Shown here: positions 27,269 through 36,177 of the stretch, in pieces
How positions within the stretch are numbered: position 1 is the first letter of the stretch
Layout: each line of letters begins with the position of its first letter
Assembly (NCBI GenBank): GCA_016713325.1
Contig: JADJPJ010000087.1
Coordinates: 248,001-312,000, forward strand
Length of the DNA stretch: 64,000 bases
Origin: Candidatus Flexifilum affinis
GTDB lineage: Bacteria; Chloroflexota; Anaerolineae; Aggregatilineales; Phototrophicaceae
Direction: 5' to 3'
Translations under genes and position numbers: made by a program
The notes under the pieces: model-generated
The model's database searches: none
What the model was told of the DNA's origin: nothing
The model's input: the letters and a program-made list of their open reading frames with translations, nothing else

Positions 27269-28366
27269 CTAAAGATCCGGCGCAATCGACTGCCCGGTAT
27301 CGACATCCATCCAGCGGATCTTGTTCGGGGGAAAGCGCAGCCACACCTTGTCGCCCATGCGGATGGGCGAGTCGGGCGAGGTTGACACCTTGATGATGTC
27401 TTTGTCGATGCGGGCAGTCAGCAGATTCTGCGCGCCCAGCGGCTCGACCACGTCTACCGTCACCGGCAGCGTGTCATGGAAGGGCGCCGTGACCAGTTCC
27501 ATGCACTCGGCGCGAATGCCGAGCAAGACGGGTTTGCCGATATACGAGGCCAGCGCCGACTGCATTTCTGTGACGGGGGTCAGCACGAAGTCGCCGATCT
27601 GGACGGAGTATGCGCCGTCGCTCTTCTGCACCTGCCCGTGCACGAAGTTCATCGGCGGATTTCCGATGAACCCGCCGACAAAATGGTCGCTGGGCAGGTC
27701 ATAGACGCGCGTTGGCTGGTCGACCTGAAGAATGCGACCAGACTTCATCACTGCGATCCGGTCGCCCATGCTCATCGCTTCGATCTGGTCGTGGGTTACG
27801 TAAATGGTGGTTGCGCCCAGGCGCTTGAGCAGCGATTTGAGTTCGGCGCGCATCTCCAGACGGAGCAGGGCATCGAGATTGCTGAGCGGCTCATCCATCA
27901 GAATCACGCGGCTGTCGAAGGCGATGGCCCGCGCGACGGCGATGCGCTGGCGCTGCCCGCCGCTCATCTGGCTCGGGTAGCGCTCCAGCATGTTTTCGAT
28001 GTGCAGCAGGTTGGCGGCATACTCAACCCGCTCGCGGATCTGGTTCTTATCGGCCCGGCGCATCTTCAGCCCGAAGGCGATGTTATCGAATACCGTCATG
28101 TGCGGGAAAATGGCGTAATTTTGAAAAACCATCGAGATCTGCCGTTCGCGTGGCGCGAGGTAGGTCACATCTCGTCCGCCGATGGTGATCCGCCCGCTGT
28201 CCAGCATGCCGAGGCCGGCAATGGCCCGCAAGAGGGTGGTCTTGCCGCAGCCACTCGGGCCGAGCAGCACCACAAATTCATGTTCGTGTATGGTCAGGCT
28301 GACGTCGTCGATGGCGGTGAACTTGCCAAACCGTTTAATGGCGTTTTGAATCACGATTTCAGACAT
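27269..28366 (-). CDS. Sugar ABC transporter ATP-binding protein (MalK/UgpC type)
   Basis: 365 residues. The nucleotide-binding domain has Walker A GPSGCGKTT, Q-loop VFQNYAIFPHM, signature MSGGQRQRIAVARAI, Walker B VILMDEPLSNLD and the switch histidine in YVTHDQ. Residues after about 240 form the MalK-type C-terminal OB-fold regulatory domain (VLLGIRAECMEL, then DKVWLRFPPNKIRWMD). It starts 13 bases after the upstream permease stop and energises the MalF/MalG-like pair encoded before it. Such ATPases can be shared between importers. Confidence 0.93.
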   Translation of the reverse strand: MSEIVIQNAIKRFGKFTAIDDVSLTIHEHEFVVLLGPSGCGKTTLLRAIAGLGMLDSGRITIGGRDVTYLAPRERQISMVFQNYAIFPHMTVFDNIAFGLKMRRADKNQIRERVEYAANLLHIENMLERYPSQMSGGQRQRIAVARAIAFDSRVILMDEPLSNLDALLRLEMRAELKSLLKRLGATTIYVTHDQIEAMSMGDRIAVMKSGRILQVDQPTRVYDLPSDHFVGGFIGNPPMNFVHGQVQKSDGAYSVQIGDFVLTPVTEMQSALASYIGKPVLLGIRAECMELVTAPFHDTLPVTVDVVEPLGAQNLLTARIDKDIIKVSTSPDSPIRMGDKVWLRFPPNKIRWMDVDTGQSIAPDL

Positions 28367-28379
28367 GAATCACGACCCT

Positions 28380-29258
28380 CTACTTGTTGATCGAGCCCCA
28401 CATGTTGAAGAGATAGCGTCGGATGAAGAAGATGAAGATCATCGTCGGCACCAGCATGAAGAACGCTGCTGCGAACTTGAACGGATCGCTCGACTTATCG
28501 AGGTTGTAGAGAATGTGCGCGGGCAGGGTGCGGTTCTGATTGGTCAGCAGGATGGCTGCGAACACCTCATTCCACGACAGGACGAAAGTCAGGATGGCCG
28601 AGGCTGCGATGCCCGGCAGCGACAGTGGCAGCACGACGTTGACGAATGCCTGGATTGGTGTACACCCAAAGATTTGCGCCGCTTCCTCGAACTCATAGGG
28701 GACGCTGGCGAACACGCTGGACACGACCAGCACGGTGGTCGGCAAGGTGAGCGCGGTATGCATCAACGCCAGCGTGACCGGCTGATCGTACAACCCCAGT
28801 CGGATGAAGATCACCGCCAGTGGCACGGCCAGAACCACAATCGGGAAGGCGCGCACCGACAGCATCAGCAGTCGAATAGCATCGCGCCCCCGAAACATGT
28901 AGCGGGCGATGGCATAGCCGGCCGGGACGGCGATCAAGGTGGAGATGATCAGCGAGAGTACGGCGACGAGGATGCTGTTGCCCAGCGCCCGGATGATGCC
29001 TTCAGAATTGATGAAAAAAGTCAGCGAATCCAGGGAGATGGGGTTCGGAAAGAAAGCCTTAGGGAAGGCGCGCACAGCGGTGGGGGTACTGAACGCCATG
29101 TTGGTGATCAGCCAGATGGGCAGCAGGATCCAGATGGCGAGCAGCACGGCGATCACGTACACGGCAGCGCGGCGCACGCGCAGGCGCATCAGCGCCCGTT
29201 GGCGTTCTCGCTCGTTAGGTAGTACGGCTAGCCCAGGTTGAATCGCTTCGGCGCTCAT
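28380..29258 (-). CDS. Sugar ABC transporter permease (MalG type)
   Basis: 292 residues, six predicted membrane helices, with the cytoplasmic EAA loop EEAAQIFGCTPIQAFVNVVLP (about 190-210) that docks on the MalK-type ATPase. The N-terminal 25 residues are polar and the first helix spans VYVIAVLLAIWILLPIWL. The ATG overlaps the stop of the MalF-type gene (ATGA), so the two subunits are coupled. Confidence 0.92.
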   Translation of the reverse strand: MSAEAIQPGLAVLPNERERQRALMRLRVRRAAVYVIAVLLAIWILLPIWLITNMAFSTPTAVRAFPKAFFPNPISLDSLTFFINSEGIIRALGNSILVAVLSLIISTLIAVPAGYAIARYMFRGRDAIRLLMLSVRAFPIVVLAVPLAVIFIRLGLYDQPVTLALMHTALTLPTTVLVVSSVFASVPYEFEEAAQIFGCTPIQAFVNVVLPLSLPGIAASAILTFVLSWNEVFAAILLTNQNRTLPAHILYNLDKSSDPFKFAAAFFMLVPTMIFIFFIRRYLFNMWGSINK

Positions 29259-30384
29259 GAGGTCTTCACTACCTCTTCCTGAGATCGGACCGCGCGGAGA
29301 TAGAACAGTGACACGCCCAGGGAAATGATCATGATGAACACGGAATAGGTGGCGGCCATGCTCGGATTATTGAAGCGCGCCGGGTCGTACCAGCGAAAGG
29401 TCTCGTTGGAGAGGACCGTCATGATGTCGCCCCCGGTGATGGCAATCACGATCGCGAATACCTGGAAGGCGAGGATCGTGCGCAGGATCAGCGCGACTTG
29501 CAGGCTCGGCTTTAGAAGCGGAAGGATGATGTGCCGCAGTCGCTGCCACAGGACGCACCGAACACCTCACCCGCCTCCATATAATCGCGCGGGATGGCCT
29601 GCAGACCGGAAACGACGATGACCATGACGATCGAGGTCGCGCGCCAGATCTCCGCGAGCACAATGATCGTGATCATCCAGCCCATCTGCCCGGCCTGAAT
29701 GAAGATGAACGGCAGTTCGAGGATGTTGGCTTCGACCAGCAGTGAATTCAGGAATCCGCGCTGGGTAAAGATGGCGAACCACAGAATGCCCGAGACCAGG
29801 TCGGACAGGCCGAGTGGAATCGCATAAATGTAGAGAAAGAGCCCGCTGAAGCGTATCTGACTTTGCAGGACCAGCGCCATGATGATGGCCAGGACGAACT
29901 GCGCCGGGATGATCAGGATGATGAGCAGGAGAGTCGTCCATAGCGCGTCGTCGAAGCGGAAGTCGGTGAACATGCGGTTGACGTGGGTCAGCGAGAACTC
30001 GCGCACCGCTTCCCCGGAAGTCACACGGGCGGTCTCTGACGTGCGCCGGTTTTCGATGAAGACATTGCGGATGCTCACCCATCCCTCGACCGTCGTGCCC
30101 GTATCATCCTCGGCCTCGACGCGATACCAGAACAGCGGTCGCGATGCGCCGCTGGGGAGCGTTTCCTGCAGTTCGCTGCGTTCCAGGATGCGCACTTCGG
30201 TCTGAAGGAGAAGGGCTCCGCTGACCGACGCACTGTCGTTCGGTTCGGCACGCAGACTCAGGAACTGGCCTTCACTGCTGAAGGCCAGTTGCGCTGCCTG
30301 TGTCATGGGGTATAGAAAGAAAAGCGCCAGGTAGATCACGGACGGTAAAAGCAGTAAATAGGGCACCCAGCGATTGCGCTTCAT
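29255..30384 (-). CDS. Sugar ABC transporter permease (MalF type) with SH3b-like insert in first external loop (one frame break)
   Basis: About 376 residues after repair, starting at 30384 (MKRNRWVPYLLLLPSVIYLAL). The first helix is followed by a long external loop (about residues 30-130) that reads like an SH3b domain: QFLSLRAEPNDSASVSG, TEVRILERSE, FWYRVEAED and VEGWVSIRNVFIE. Then come the core helices and the EAA loop EAGEVFGAS. The frame breaks near 29552: one more G in AGGAC (plus strand) gives ASLWQRLRHIILPLL and continues in frame to the stop at 29255, with ITGGDIMTVLSNETFRW in the last helices. MalF proteins often have loop insertions, but an SH3b-like one is unusual. Confidence 0.83.
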
Positions 30385-30419
30385 ATAACATCTACTTTCC
30401 TCTGACCCAAAGGTTGGGT

Positions 30420-30473
30420 GAGGGGATGTGCCATGTCGGCACATCCCCTCGGGTGCAGGCTCAAAGAGCCTGC
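30420..30473 (-). promoter_or_regulatory. Two hairpins after binding-protein gene
   Basis: Hairpin one: 13-base perfect stem 30420-30432 with 30438-30450, loop ATGTC. Hairpin two: 8-base perfect stem GCAGGCTC (30455-30462) with 30466-30473, loop AAA. Both lie between the binding-protein stop (30491) and the MalF-type start (30384), with no U tract on the coding strand. Confidence 0.72.
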
Positions 30474-30490
30474 GACAGTGCAGCAAACGT

Positions 30491-31792
30491 CTACATGCCG
30501 GACTCGAGCTGGCAGGTGCCCTCGCTGGCCGGATCAGGCGCCCAGCACGGCGCGCCGGTCTCATCCAGCAGCGTCTGAAGCGTGGCTGCTTCTTCGGCCA
30601 GGACCGTCTCAATCTCGCCGCCATCGATGACGATGCGGGTAAACGCGTTTCGGAAGATCTGGTTCAGTTCGCCTCCGCGCGATCCCAAACCGATGGGCAG
30701 CAGCGCCACGATTGAGTCTTCTGACATCGACTGCGCCGTCACGGCTTCCGCCTGCTTGGCTGCGCCCGCCGACAGGCCGCTCATGTCAACACCATCAATG
30801 ACCGGGTAAAAGCCCAGTTCTGTCAGGACGGCGGACTGCGCGGCCGGCGACATGAGGTAGCTGATCAGGGCCTCTGCACCCTCAGGATTGTCCGTCGTGA
30901 AGGGGATGCCCAGACCGACGATCACCGGCATGAACCCACGTCCCTCGGGGCCGACCGGCGCCGGGAAGGCGATGAAGTCGTCGGGGCTCTCGTCGAAGGC
31001 TGGCTTGAGCCGTGCGACGTGGTCGAAAGCGACCAGCACCTCACCAGAGAGGAGCGGCTCGTTCATGAACTCATAGCTGATCGACTGCGGGTTGACGTAG
31101 GGCCACAGTTCGTCGCGCAGGAAAGCGAATGCTTCTGCCGCCGCCGGGCTGTCGAACCGGGTCACCATGCCGCCGGTGAACGAGGGATAGAAGTAGCCCT
31201 GCAGGAAGCGATGGAACAGGCCTGCCACCGGCAGTCCGAGTTTTGCCTCGCCGGTTTCGTCGTACATGTTCTTCGCCCATGCCGCAAGCTGCTCCCAGGT
31301 GAGCGAGTTGACATCCGCGCCCTCAGGGAGATACTGCAGCGCATCGTTGTGCGCCGCCATGGTGTAGGTTGCCTGCAGCCAGGGGATGTAGTACTGGTAG
31401 TCTTCGGTTCCCATGCGGCCCAGTTCAACGAAGGCGTCGGAGACATTGTTTGCAGCTTCGATCTCGCCGAGCTGCTCGGTCAGGTCGAACAGCATGTCTT
31501 CGTTTGCCAGTGTCGGGAACGTGCCGTGTAGGGCGGCAACCACATCACTGATGCCAGAGCCGGCCTGTGCCTCGGCCCGCAGCAGGTCGAGCATCGGGCC
31601 TTCTTCCGAAGGCGCGAACTCCGCCGTCCCGCCCTCGTAGTCGCCAAGGATGGCACGGAACTTCTCGGCTTCTTCGACGACGTTGAACTGTGTGGAGGCC
31701 AGGGTAACGGTCCCGTCATCCTGTGCAACGACGGGGAGGGCAAAAACAAGCAGGATCAGACTCAGTAGGAGAAAACGATATTTCGCGATCAT
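30491..31792 (-). CDS. ABC transporter substrate-binding protein (family 1, MalE type)
   Basis: 433 residues from the ATG at 31792; AGAGAGG lies upstream and a Sec signal peptide (MIAKYRFLLLSLILLVF to VVAQ) follows. The protein has family 1 solute-binding features: FNVVEEAEKFRAIL, DMLFDLTEQLG, GLPVAGLFHRFLQGYFYP, AFDHVARLKPAF and GLGIPFTTDNPEGAEALI. Only one cysteine pair appears, near the C-terminus (CWAPDPASEGTC). No lipobox is seen, so it is secreted or periplasmic. As first structural gene after the LacI regulator it delivers the ligand to the MalFGK-like complex encoded downstream; glucosylglycerate or a glycoside of it is the inferred ligand. Confidence 0.9.
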   Translation of the reverse strand: MIAKYRFLLLSLILLVFALPVVAQDDGTVTLASTQFNVVEEAEKFRAILGDYEGGTAEFAPSEEGPMLDLLRAEAQAGSGISDVVAALHGTFPTLANEDMLFDLTEQLGEIEAANNVSDAFVELGRMGTEDYQYYIPWLQATYTMAAHNDALQYLPEGADVNSLTWEQLAAWAKNMYDETGEAKLGLPVAGLFHRFLQGYFYPSFTGGMVTRFDSPAAAEAFAFLRDELWPYVNPQSISYEFMNEPLLSGEVLVAFDHVARLKPAFDESPDDFIAFPAPVGPEGRGFMPVIVGLGIPFTTDNPEGAEALISYLMSPAAQSAVLTELGFYPVIDGVDMSGLSAGAAKQAEAVTAQSMSEDSIVALLPIGLGSRGGELNQIFRNAFTRIVIDGGEIETVLAEEAATLQTLLDETGAPCWAPDPASEGTCQLESGM

Positions 31793-31869
31793 GACCAATC
31801 AACCTCTCTCGATAACGGACGAGCGGAACAGAATGAAGAGTCAGACACTTCACGCTGGCGTGTCGCGCA

Positions 31870-32889
31870 TCACCTCCTTTCGCCTGTTGAGTCGCGTACC
31901 ACGAGACTTGCCGGAAGCAGTGTTTGCGTTTCCGGTCCTGTCTTACGAGTGATGATCTGCACGAGCATGTGCAGGAGTCGCTGACCAATCTCGTACACGG
32001 GTTGATGAACGGTCGTCAGAGCAGGCTGCGCGTATTCGGCAGGGGGGATATCGTCAAAACCGGTGACCGACAGATCGCTGCCGACGGCGAGTCCGCGCTT
32101 TTGGGCAGCGCTGATCACGCCGAGCGCCATGAGATCGTTGGCGCAGACCATGGCGGTCAGGGCAGTGTGCTCATCGAGCAGTTCGTTCGCCAGGGTATAG
32201 CCGCCGGAGCGCAGCAGGTCGCCGTGCCGAACGTATTCCGGCCGGTACAGGATCCCCGCGGTCGCCAGTGCTTCCGCGTAACCACGGCGACGATACTCCG
32301 TGTAGGCGATGTCGGGCGGCGGAAGCAGCAATGCAATGTCCCGATGGCCGAGCGCGATCAGGTGCTCGGTGGCGGCGCGAATGCCACTCTCACTATCGAC
32401 ATCGATGTAGGCGAAATCGGAGTCCTCGGAAGGTGAGCTTCGCCCGGAGACGACGAAGGGGTGCTGCAACGCCTTGAGATAGTGCAAACGCTCATCACCC
32501 TGGCGGGTGCGGGCGACGATCATGCCGTCGACGCGCCCACCACCGACGAAGCGCTCGTAGGCGTCCATTTCGGTCTTGCCGGGAATTTGCGCGCTGATCA
32601 GCACATCATAGCCTTCGCGAGCGGCAGCGTCGCCAATACCGCGAAGGAGCAGGTTGAAAAAGTCGTTGGAAAAGCTCTGGTCGTTGGCGGGGATGACCAA
32701 GCCGATCGTCTGCGTGCGCTGGTTGCGGAGCTGGCGTGCCGGCGCGTGCGGCTGATAGCCGAGCTGGCGCGCGGTCTCGATGATAGTTTGGCGCGTCACT
32801 TCATTGACGTCGCTGTAGCCGCCCAGCGCGCGAGAGATCGTGGTGACAGAATATCCGGTCTTCTCCGCCAAATCCTTGAGTTTAACCAT
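31870..32889 (-). CDS. LacI-family transcriptional regulator
   Basis: 339 residues. The N-terminal helix-turn-helix is VKLKDLAEKTGYSVTTISRAL, followed by the hinge region (YQPHAPARQLRNQRTQ) and a ribose-binding-like effector domain (TIGLVIPANDQSF to the C-terminus, with DRDIALLL-type and VTGFDDIPPAEYAQPALTTV segments). It heads the minus-strand operon that includes the MalEFGK-like importer and three carbohydrate enzymes. A perfect palindrome of LacI type lies in its own promoter, so it most likely represses itself and the operon and is released by the imported sugar or a product of it. Confidence 0.93.
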   Translation of the reverse strand: MVKLKDLAEKTGYSVTTISRALGGYSDVNEVTRQTIIETARQLGYQPHAPARQLRNQRTQTIGLVIPANDQSFSNDFFNLLLRGIGDAAAREGYDVLISAQIPGKTEMDAYERFVGGGRVDGMIVARTRQGDERLHYLKALQHPFVVSGRSSPSEDSDFAYIDVDSESGIRAATEHLIALGHRDIALLLPPPDIAYTEYRRRGYAEALATAGILYRPEYVRHGDLLRSGGYTLANELLDEHTALTAMVCANDLMALGVISAAQKRGLAVGSDLSVTGFDDIPPAEYAQPALTTVHQPVYEIGQRLLHMLVQIITRKTGPETQTLLPASLVVRDSTGERR

Positions 32890-32925
32890 AGCTCTATTTC
32901 AGAATCAGTAAACCCTTCTGACTTC

Positions 32926-32954
32926 ATTGTATTCCGAAACGTTTCGGACTGCAA
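32926..32954 (-). promoter_or_regulatory. Promoter with LacI operator in the spacer
   Basis: On the minus strand TTGCAG (32949-32954) and TACAAT (32926-32931) are separated by exactly 17 bases. The spacer holds the perfect 16-base palindrome TCCGAAACGTTTCGGA (32933-32948), a LacI-family operator with central CG. Bound repressor would block RNA polymerase directly. The regulator start codon is 37 bases downstream of the -10 element. Confidence 0.85.
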
Positions 32955-32996
32955 CAAGTCCTGGAGTCTTCCCGGCTCCTTCACGCAGGAACGCAA

Positions 32997-33021
32997 AAGG
33001 CCCGACCGAGAGCCGGGCCTT
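32997..33021 (-). terminator. Intrinsic terminator after creatininase-family gene
   Basis: Arms AAGGCCCG (32997-33004) and CGGGCCTT (33014-33021). Read on the minus strand the hairpin is followed by a TTTT run, so it ends the gene at 33061-33858 before the LacI promoter. Confidence 0.8.
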
Positions 33022-33060
33022 ACCAAAGCCGGAATGCATCGTGCAGGGTCGATGCAACGA

Positions 33061-33858
33061 TCAGTGCTGCGACGCCGCGCAGAATTCATTCTGAAGGCGC
33101 AGCGTCTCCGTGTCCGCCTTGATTGCGCGAAGAGCCGCGGCCAGCGCCCGTGCGCGTGCTGACAGCCAGGTATCTCCCTTTTCCGCCGTGGCGGGGCTGC
33201 CGTCGCCGCAGTAGTGCGTCGGATGATCGGCGTACCACCAGATACCGGTCCCCACGCCGAGATCGCGCAGCGCTTTGAGCCGGTTCAGCGGCAATCCTTC
33301 GCCGTCCGCGCGCAGTTGGTCGCGCCGCACCAGATCGGGCCGGATGATCAGAATGGCGCTGGTCTCCTGCTCTCCCGCATGCCCATCGACCGTCGTCTGC
33401 CACAGCGCGTCCACGGCGACCCGATCCGCTTCGCTGAGCGGCGGTTCAGCGACGTAGACCACGTAATCGCGGGCGCTTTCGAGCTGCAACTGGGTGAAGT
33501 AGTGGATGAGGTGATCGTTTCCGCCGTGGGCATTGACCAGGACGATCTTCTTCAGTCCGTTTCTCGCGATCTCCCGGCAGATATTGTCGAGGAGCCGCAC
33601 CTGGAGATCGGCATCGATGGCGATCGTGCCGGCGCAGTGCCGTGCCTCCAGAATCTGGGTGAACACGTAATCGGGGAAGATCACGGCCGGTTCCAGCGCA
33701 GCGGCCCGGCGGCACAGGTCGCGGCCGATGTACATATCCGTTCCCAGGGGCAGGTGATGGGCATGACGTTCAATTACGGAGAGCGGGAGCAGGCAGACGC
33801 CCTGCGACCGTTCGACCGCCTGCGGGAACTCGTCGCTCGTCAATTCCTCCCAATGCAC
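33061..33858 (-). CDS. Creatininase-family amidohydrolase
   Basis: 265 residues. The metal-binding pattern of creatininase proteins is visible: ERHAHHLPLGTD (Glu30, His32, Asp41), VNAHGGND (about 109-116) and DGHAGEQETS (about 158-167, second metal glutamate). The family hydrolyses cyclic amides such as creatinine, or formamide groups in cofactor and sugar metabolism. The glycine that usually follows the first histidine (E-x-HG-x-HLP) is alanine here, so substrate use may differ from creatinine. It forms its own unit, with a promoter expected after 33858 and a terminator at 32997. Confidence 0.82.
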   Translation of the reverse strand: MHWEELTSDEFPQAVERSQGVCLLPLSVIERHAHHLPLGTDMYIGRDLCRRAAALEPAVIFPDYVFTQILEARHCAGTIAIDADLQVRLLDNICREIARNGLKKIVLVNAHGGNDHLIHYFTQLQLESARDYVVYVAEPPLSEADRVAVDALWQTTVDGHAGEQETSAILIIRPDLVRRDQLRADGEGLPLNRLKALRDLGVGTGIWWYADHPTHYCGDGSPATAEKGDTWLSARARALAAALRAIKADTETLRLQNEFCAASQH

Positions 33859-33927
33859 GATGGATTCTCCTCACTTTGCTTCATAAGCGGATCGACCGAT
33901 CCGGTCGATCCGCACAATAATCCGGTT

Positions 33928-34203
33928 CTAGTTGTTGCGACGGCGGCGGTTGACCTCGCCGCTGGACAGGCTGCCCATGTCGATCAGGAAGGCGATCACC
34001 AACCAGGCCCAGTCCAACCCGTCGACGCCGTTAGGAGAGACCAGCACGTAGGCCAGCAGAGTCCAGGGCAGGAAGACGATGCCGAGACAGGGCAGTACGA
34101 AATTTGCGAATGTCCCCTGCCACCGCACAGAGTCCGTCAGCGCCCACACCAGCGCAGCAGCGCGCGGGCCGATAAGGAGAAGAATGGAAATCAGACAACA
34201 CAT
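33928..34203 (-). CDS. Small integral membrane protein, function unknown
   Basis: 91 residues from the ATG at 34203, with GGGAGG at good spacing. Three hydrophobic segments: MCCLISILLLIGPRAAALVW, NFVLPCLGIVFLPWTLLAY and DWAWLVIAFLIDMGS, then a basic tail RRRRNN. From memory this matches a small, widespread and uncharacterised membrane protein type with GPR after helix 1 and a PWT motif in helix 2. No operon partner is evident; it is divergent from the MBL-fold gene. Confidence 0.75.
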   Translation of the reverse strand: MCCLISILLLIGPRAAALVWALTDSVRWQGTFANFVLPCLGIVFLPWTLLAYVLVSPNGVDGLDWAWLVIAFLIDMGSLSSGEVNRRRRNN

Positions 34204-34462
34204 GTTTGCCTCCCTGAAAGTGCCGGCGCTGCCGGTGTGATGCCGCAAAAATCGCGTGGGCACACATCCCACTTGCTGTGCTCATTTACGTGAATCGGAG
34301 GGCACGGGTTGCGGCCTGTCGGCATCTCCGAATGGCGAGCGTTGTGCGATTCGTCGCAGGGCCGGGGACGCGTTACGATCGACCGCACACAATTTCACCG
34401 GGCGCTACAATTCAGAGTCTTCCTGTCGACCCAATACTCGAACACGGTACGGAGCCCATCTC

Positions 34463-35209
34463 ATGAAGCTAACACCTGAGGTCCATGTTGTCGGCGGCGG
34501 CCGTTTTGGATTCGGCCTCTCCGGCACGCTTGATTGTCACGTCTACCTGCTTAACGGGGGGGATGAGCTTGCGCTCGTCGACCCCGGCCTGGGGCTGGAT
34601 CACGATTTTGACACGATCCTGGAGAACATCCGCGAAGACGGCCTGGACCCCAGTCGTATCCGAAAGATGATTCTCACACACTACCACTGCGACCACGTCG
34701 GAGCGGCGGCGGAAGCGGCGGGGCGACTCGATGTGGAGGTCATCACATCGGCCTTGGCCGCGCCCGTCATTCGGAACGGAGACGAGCGGGCTGTGGCGCT
34801 GGATGTGGCCAAAGTTGCCGGTTTCTACCCGGCCGACTTCGTGTTGCAGCCGTGTCAGGTCGACCGCGAACTCCGCGAAGGCGATGTCGTCCAGCTTGGC
34901 GATCTCGCGCTGACCGCCTACGAGACGCCCGGCCACTGCGACGGTCATCTGAGTTTTCACTTTGCCGGCGCCGACCGGACCTACCTGCTGGGGGCGGATC
35001 TGGTCTTCTGGGGCGGGCGCATCCTGTTACAGACGATCCACGACTGCCGCATCGACGCCTATGCGTCCAGCGTCTTCAAGGTCGAGGCACTGCAATTCGA
35101 TGCGCTGCTGCCGGGCCACCTGCAGATCTCGCTGCGCGGAGGGCACGAACACATCGCGCAGGCCGCGAAGAGCTTCCGGCAGTTGGGGGTGCCGCCCAAT
35201 CTCGTCTAG
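34463..35209 (+). CDS. MBL-fold metallohydrolase
   Basis: 248 residues from the ATG at 34463; the upstream open frame is not needed. The metallo-beta-lactamase motif THYHCDHVGA gives His73, His75, Asp77 and His78. Further ligands are expected in TPGHCDGHLSFHF and in LLPGHLQI near the C-terminus. Such proteins hydrolyse thioesters, lactones or phosphoesters; this group (DPGLG near residue 41, LLGADLVFWGG) resembles hydroxyacylglutathione-hydrolase-like enzymes. Its last four bases overlap those of the convergent permease gene in the shared tetramer CTAG. Confidence 0.85.
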   Translation: MKLTPEVHVVGGGRFGFGLSGTLDCHVYLLNGGDELALVDPGLGLDHDFDTILENIREDGLDPSRIRKMILTHYHCDHVGAAAEAAGRLDVEVITSALAAPVIRNGDERAVALDVAKVAGFYPADFVLQPCQVDRELREGDVVQLGDLALTAYETPGHCDGHLSFHFAGADRTYLLGADLVFWGGRILLQTIHDCRIDAYASSVFKVEALQFDALLPGHLQISLRGGHEHIAQAAKSFRQLGVPPNLV

Positions 35210-36177
35210 GACTTGCCGTCCTGGTTGTAGAGCGCGATCGAGGCGACGATGACCACGCCTTCGATCAGCCCCTGGAACTGCTGCTGTACGTTGAACAGCA
35301 CCATCAGGTTGGCCAGGACGGCCAGCACCAGCACCCCACCGACGGTGCCGATGACGCCGCCGCGTCCGCCAAACAGGCTGGTTCCGCCGATGATCACCGC
35401 CGTGATGGTCGTGAGTTCCAGACCATCGGCGATCACCGGGTCGCCAACGCCCATGCGGCTGAGCCACATCAGACCGCAGACGGATGCCAGCAGGCTGCAC
35501 AGGACGTAGACGCCGTAGCGCACGCGCTTCACCGGGATGCCGGATAGGCGCGCCACCTCCTGATTGCCGCCGACCGCGTAGACGTAGCGGCCGAAGAGGG
35601 TACGGCGCAGCGCGAAAATCAGGGCGATGGCCAGGATCACGAGCAGGACGAAAAATACGGAGAAGGGGCCGATCTTCTGATCGTAGAACAGCAGCGCTTC
35701 CCGGCTGGCCTTGCCGATTGGGGAGGTGGAGATCGTCAGCGCGACGCCGCGCAGAATGACGAAGGACGCCAGCGTGACGATGAACGGGCTGATATTCAGG
35801 CGGTTGATCAGCAGGGCGTGCACAAAGCCAACGCCGGCGCCGACCAGGAGCGTTATCAGCACGGCAGGAAGCGTGTTGTTGGAGTCGCCATTCATCAGAA
35901 TGGCCGAGACGAGCACTGAGACTCTGACCAGTGAGCCGACCGACAGGTCGATGCCGGCGGTCAGGACGACCAGCATCTGACCGAGCGCGACCACGCCCAG
36001 GAAAGATACTTGTCTGAGCAGGTTGAAGAGGTTGCGCTCGCTCAGGAAGCGTTCGGTGAACAGGGCGCCCGCCAGCACCATGACGAAAACCAGTGCATAG
36101 ACGGCAAGGATGCCGCGATTCTGACGCCAGAAGCGACGTGACCGGATCCTCTGCGTTGGAAGTGCGAGTGTGCTCAT
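35206..36177 (-). CDS. Sugar ABC transporter permease (RbsC type)
   Basis: 323 residues of the BPD_transp_2 family. Conserved points are LVVLTAGIDLSVGSLVRV, LLINRLNISPFIVTLASFVI, YAVGGNQEVARLSGIPVKRV and IIGGTSLFGGRGGVIGT. The start codon overlaps the stop of the ATPase gene (TGATG), showing coupling. It is the last gene of the fourth importer operon (permease, binding protein, ATPase, permease) and its stop codon shares CTAG with the convergent MBL-fold gene. Confidence 0.92.
   Translation of the reverse strand: MSTLALPTQRIRSRRFWRQNRGILAVYALVFVMVLAGALFTERFLSERNLFNLLRQVSFLGVVALGQMLVVLTAGIDLSVGSLVRVSVLVSAILMNGDSNNTLPAVLITLLVGAGVGFVHALLINRLNISPFIVTLASFVILRGVALTISTSPIGKASREALLFYDQKIGPFSVFFVLLVILAIALIFALRRTLFGRYVYAVGGNQEVARLSGIPVKRVRYGVYVLCSLLASVCGLMWLSRMGVGDPVIADGLELTTITAVIIGGTSLFGGRGGVIGTVGGVLVLAVLANLMVLFNVQQQFQGLIEGVVIVASIALYNQDGKS

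Noticed and set aside
27476..28390. 304-codon plus-strand open frame
   Set aside because: Antisense to the MalK-type ATPase gene, with shadow-like composition.
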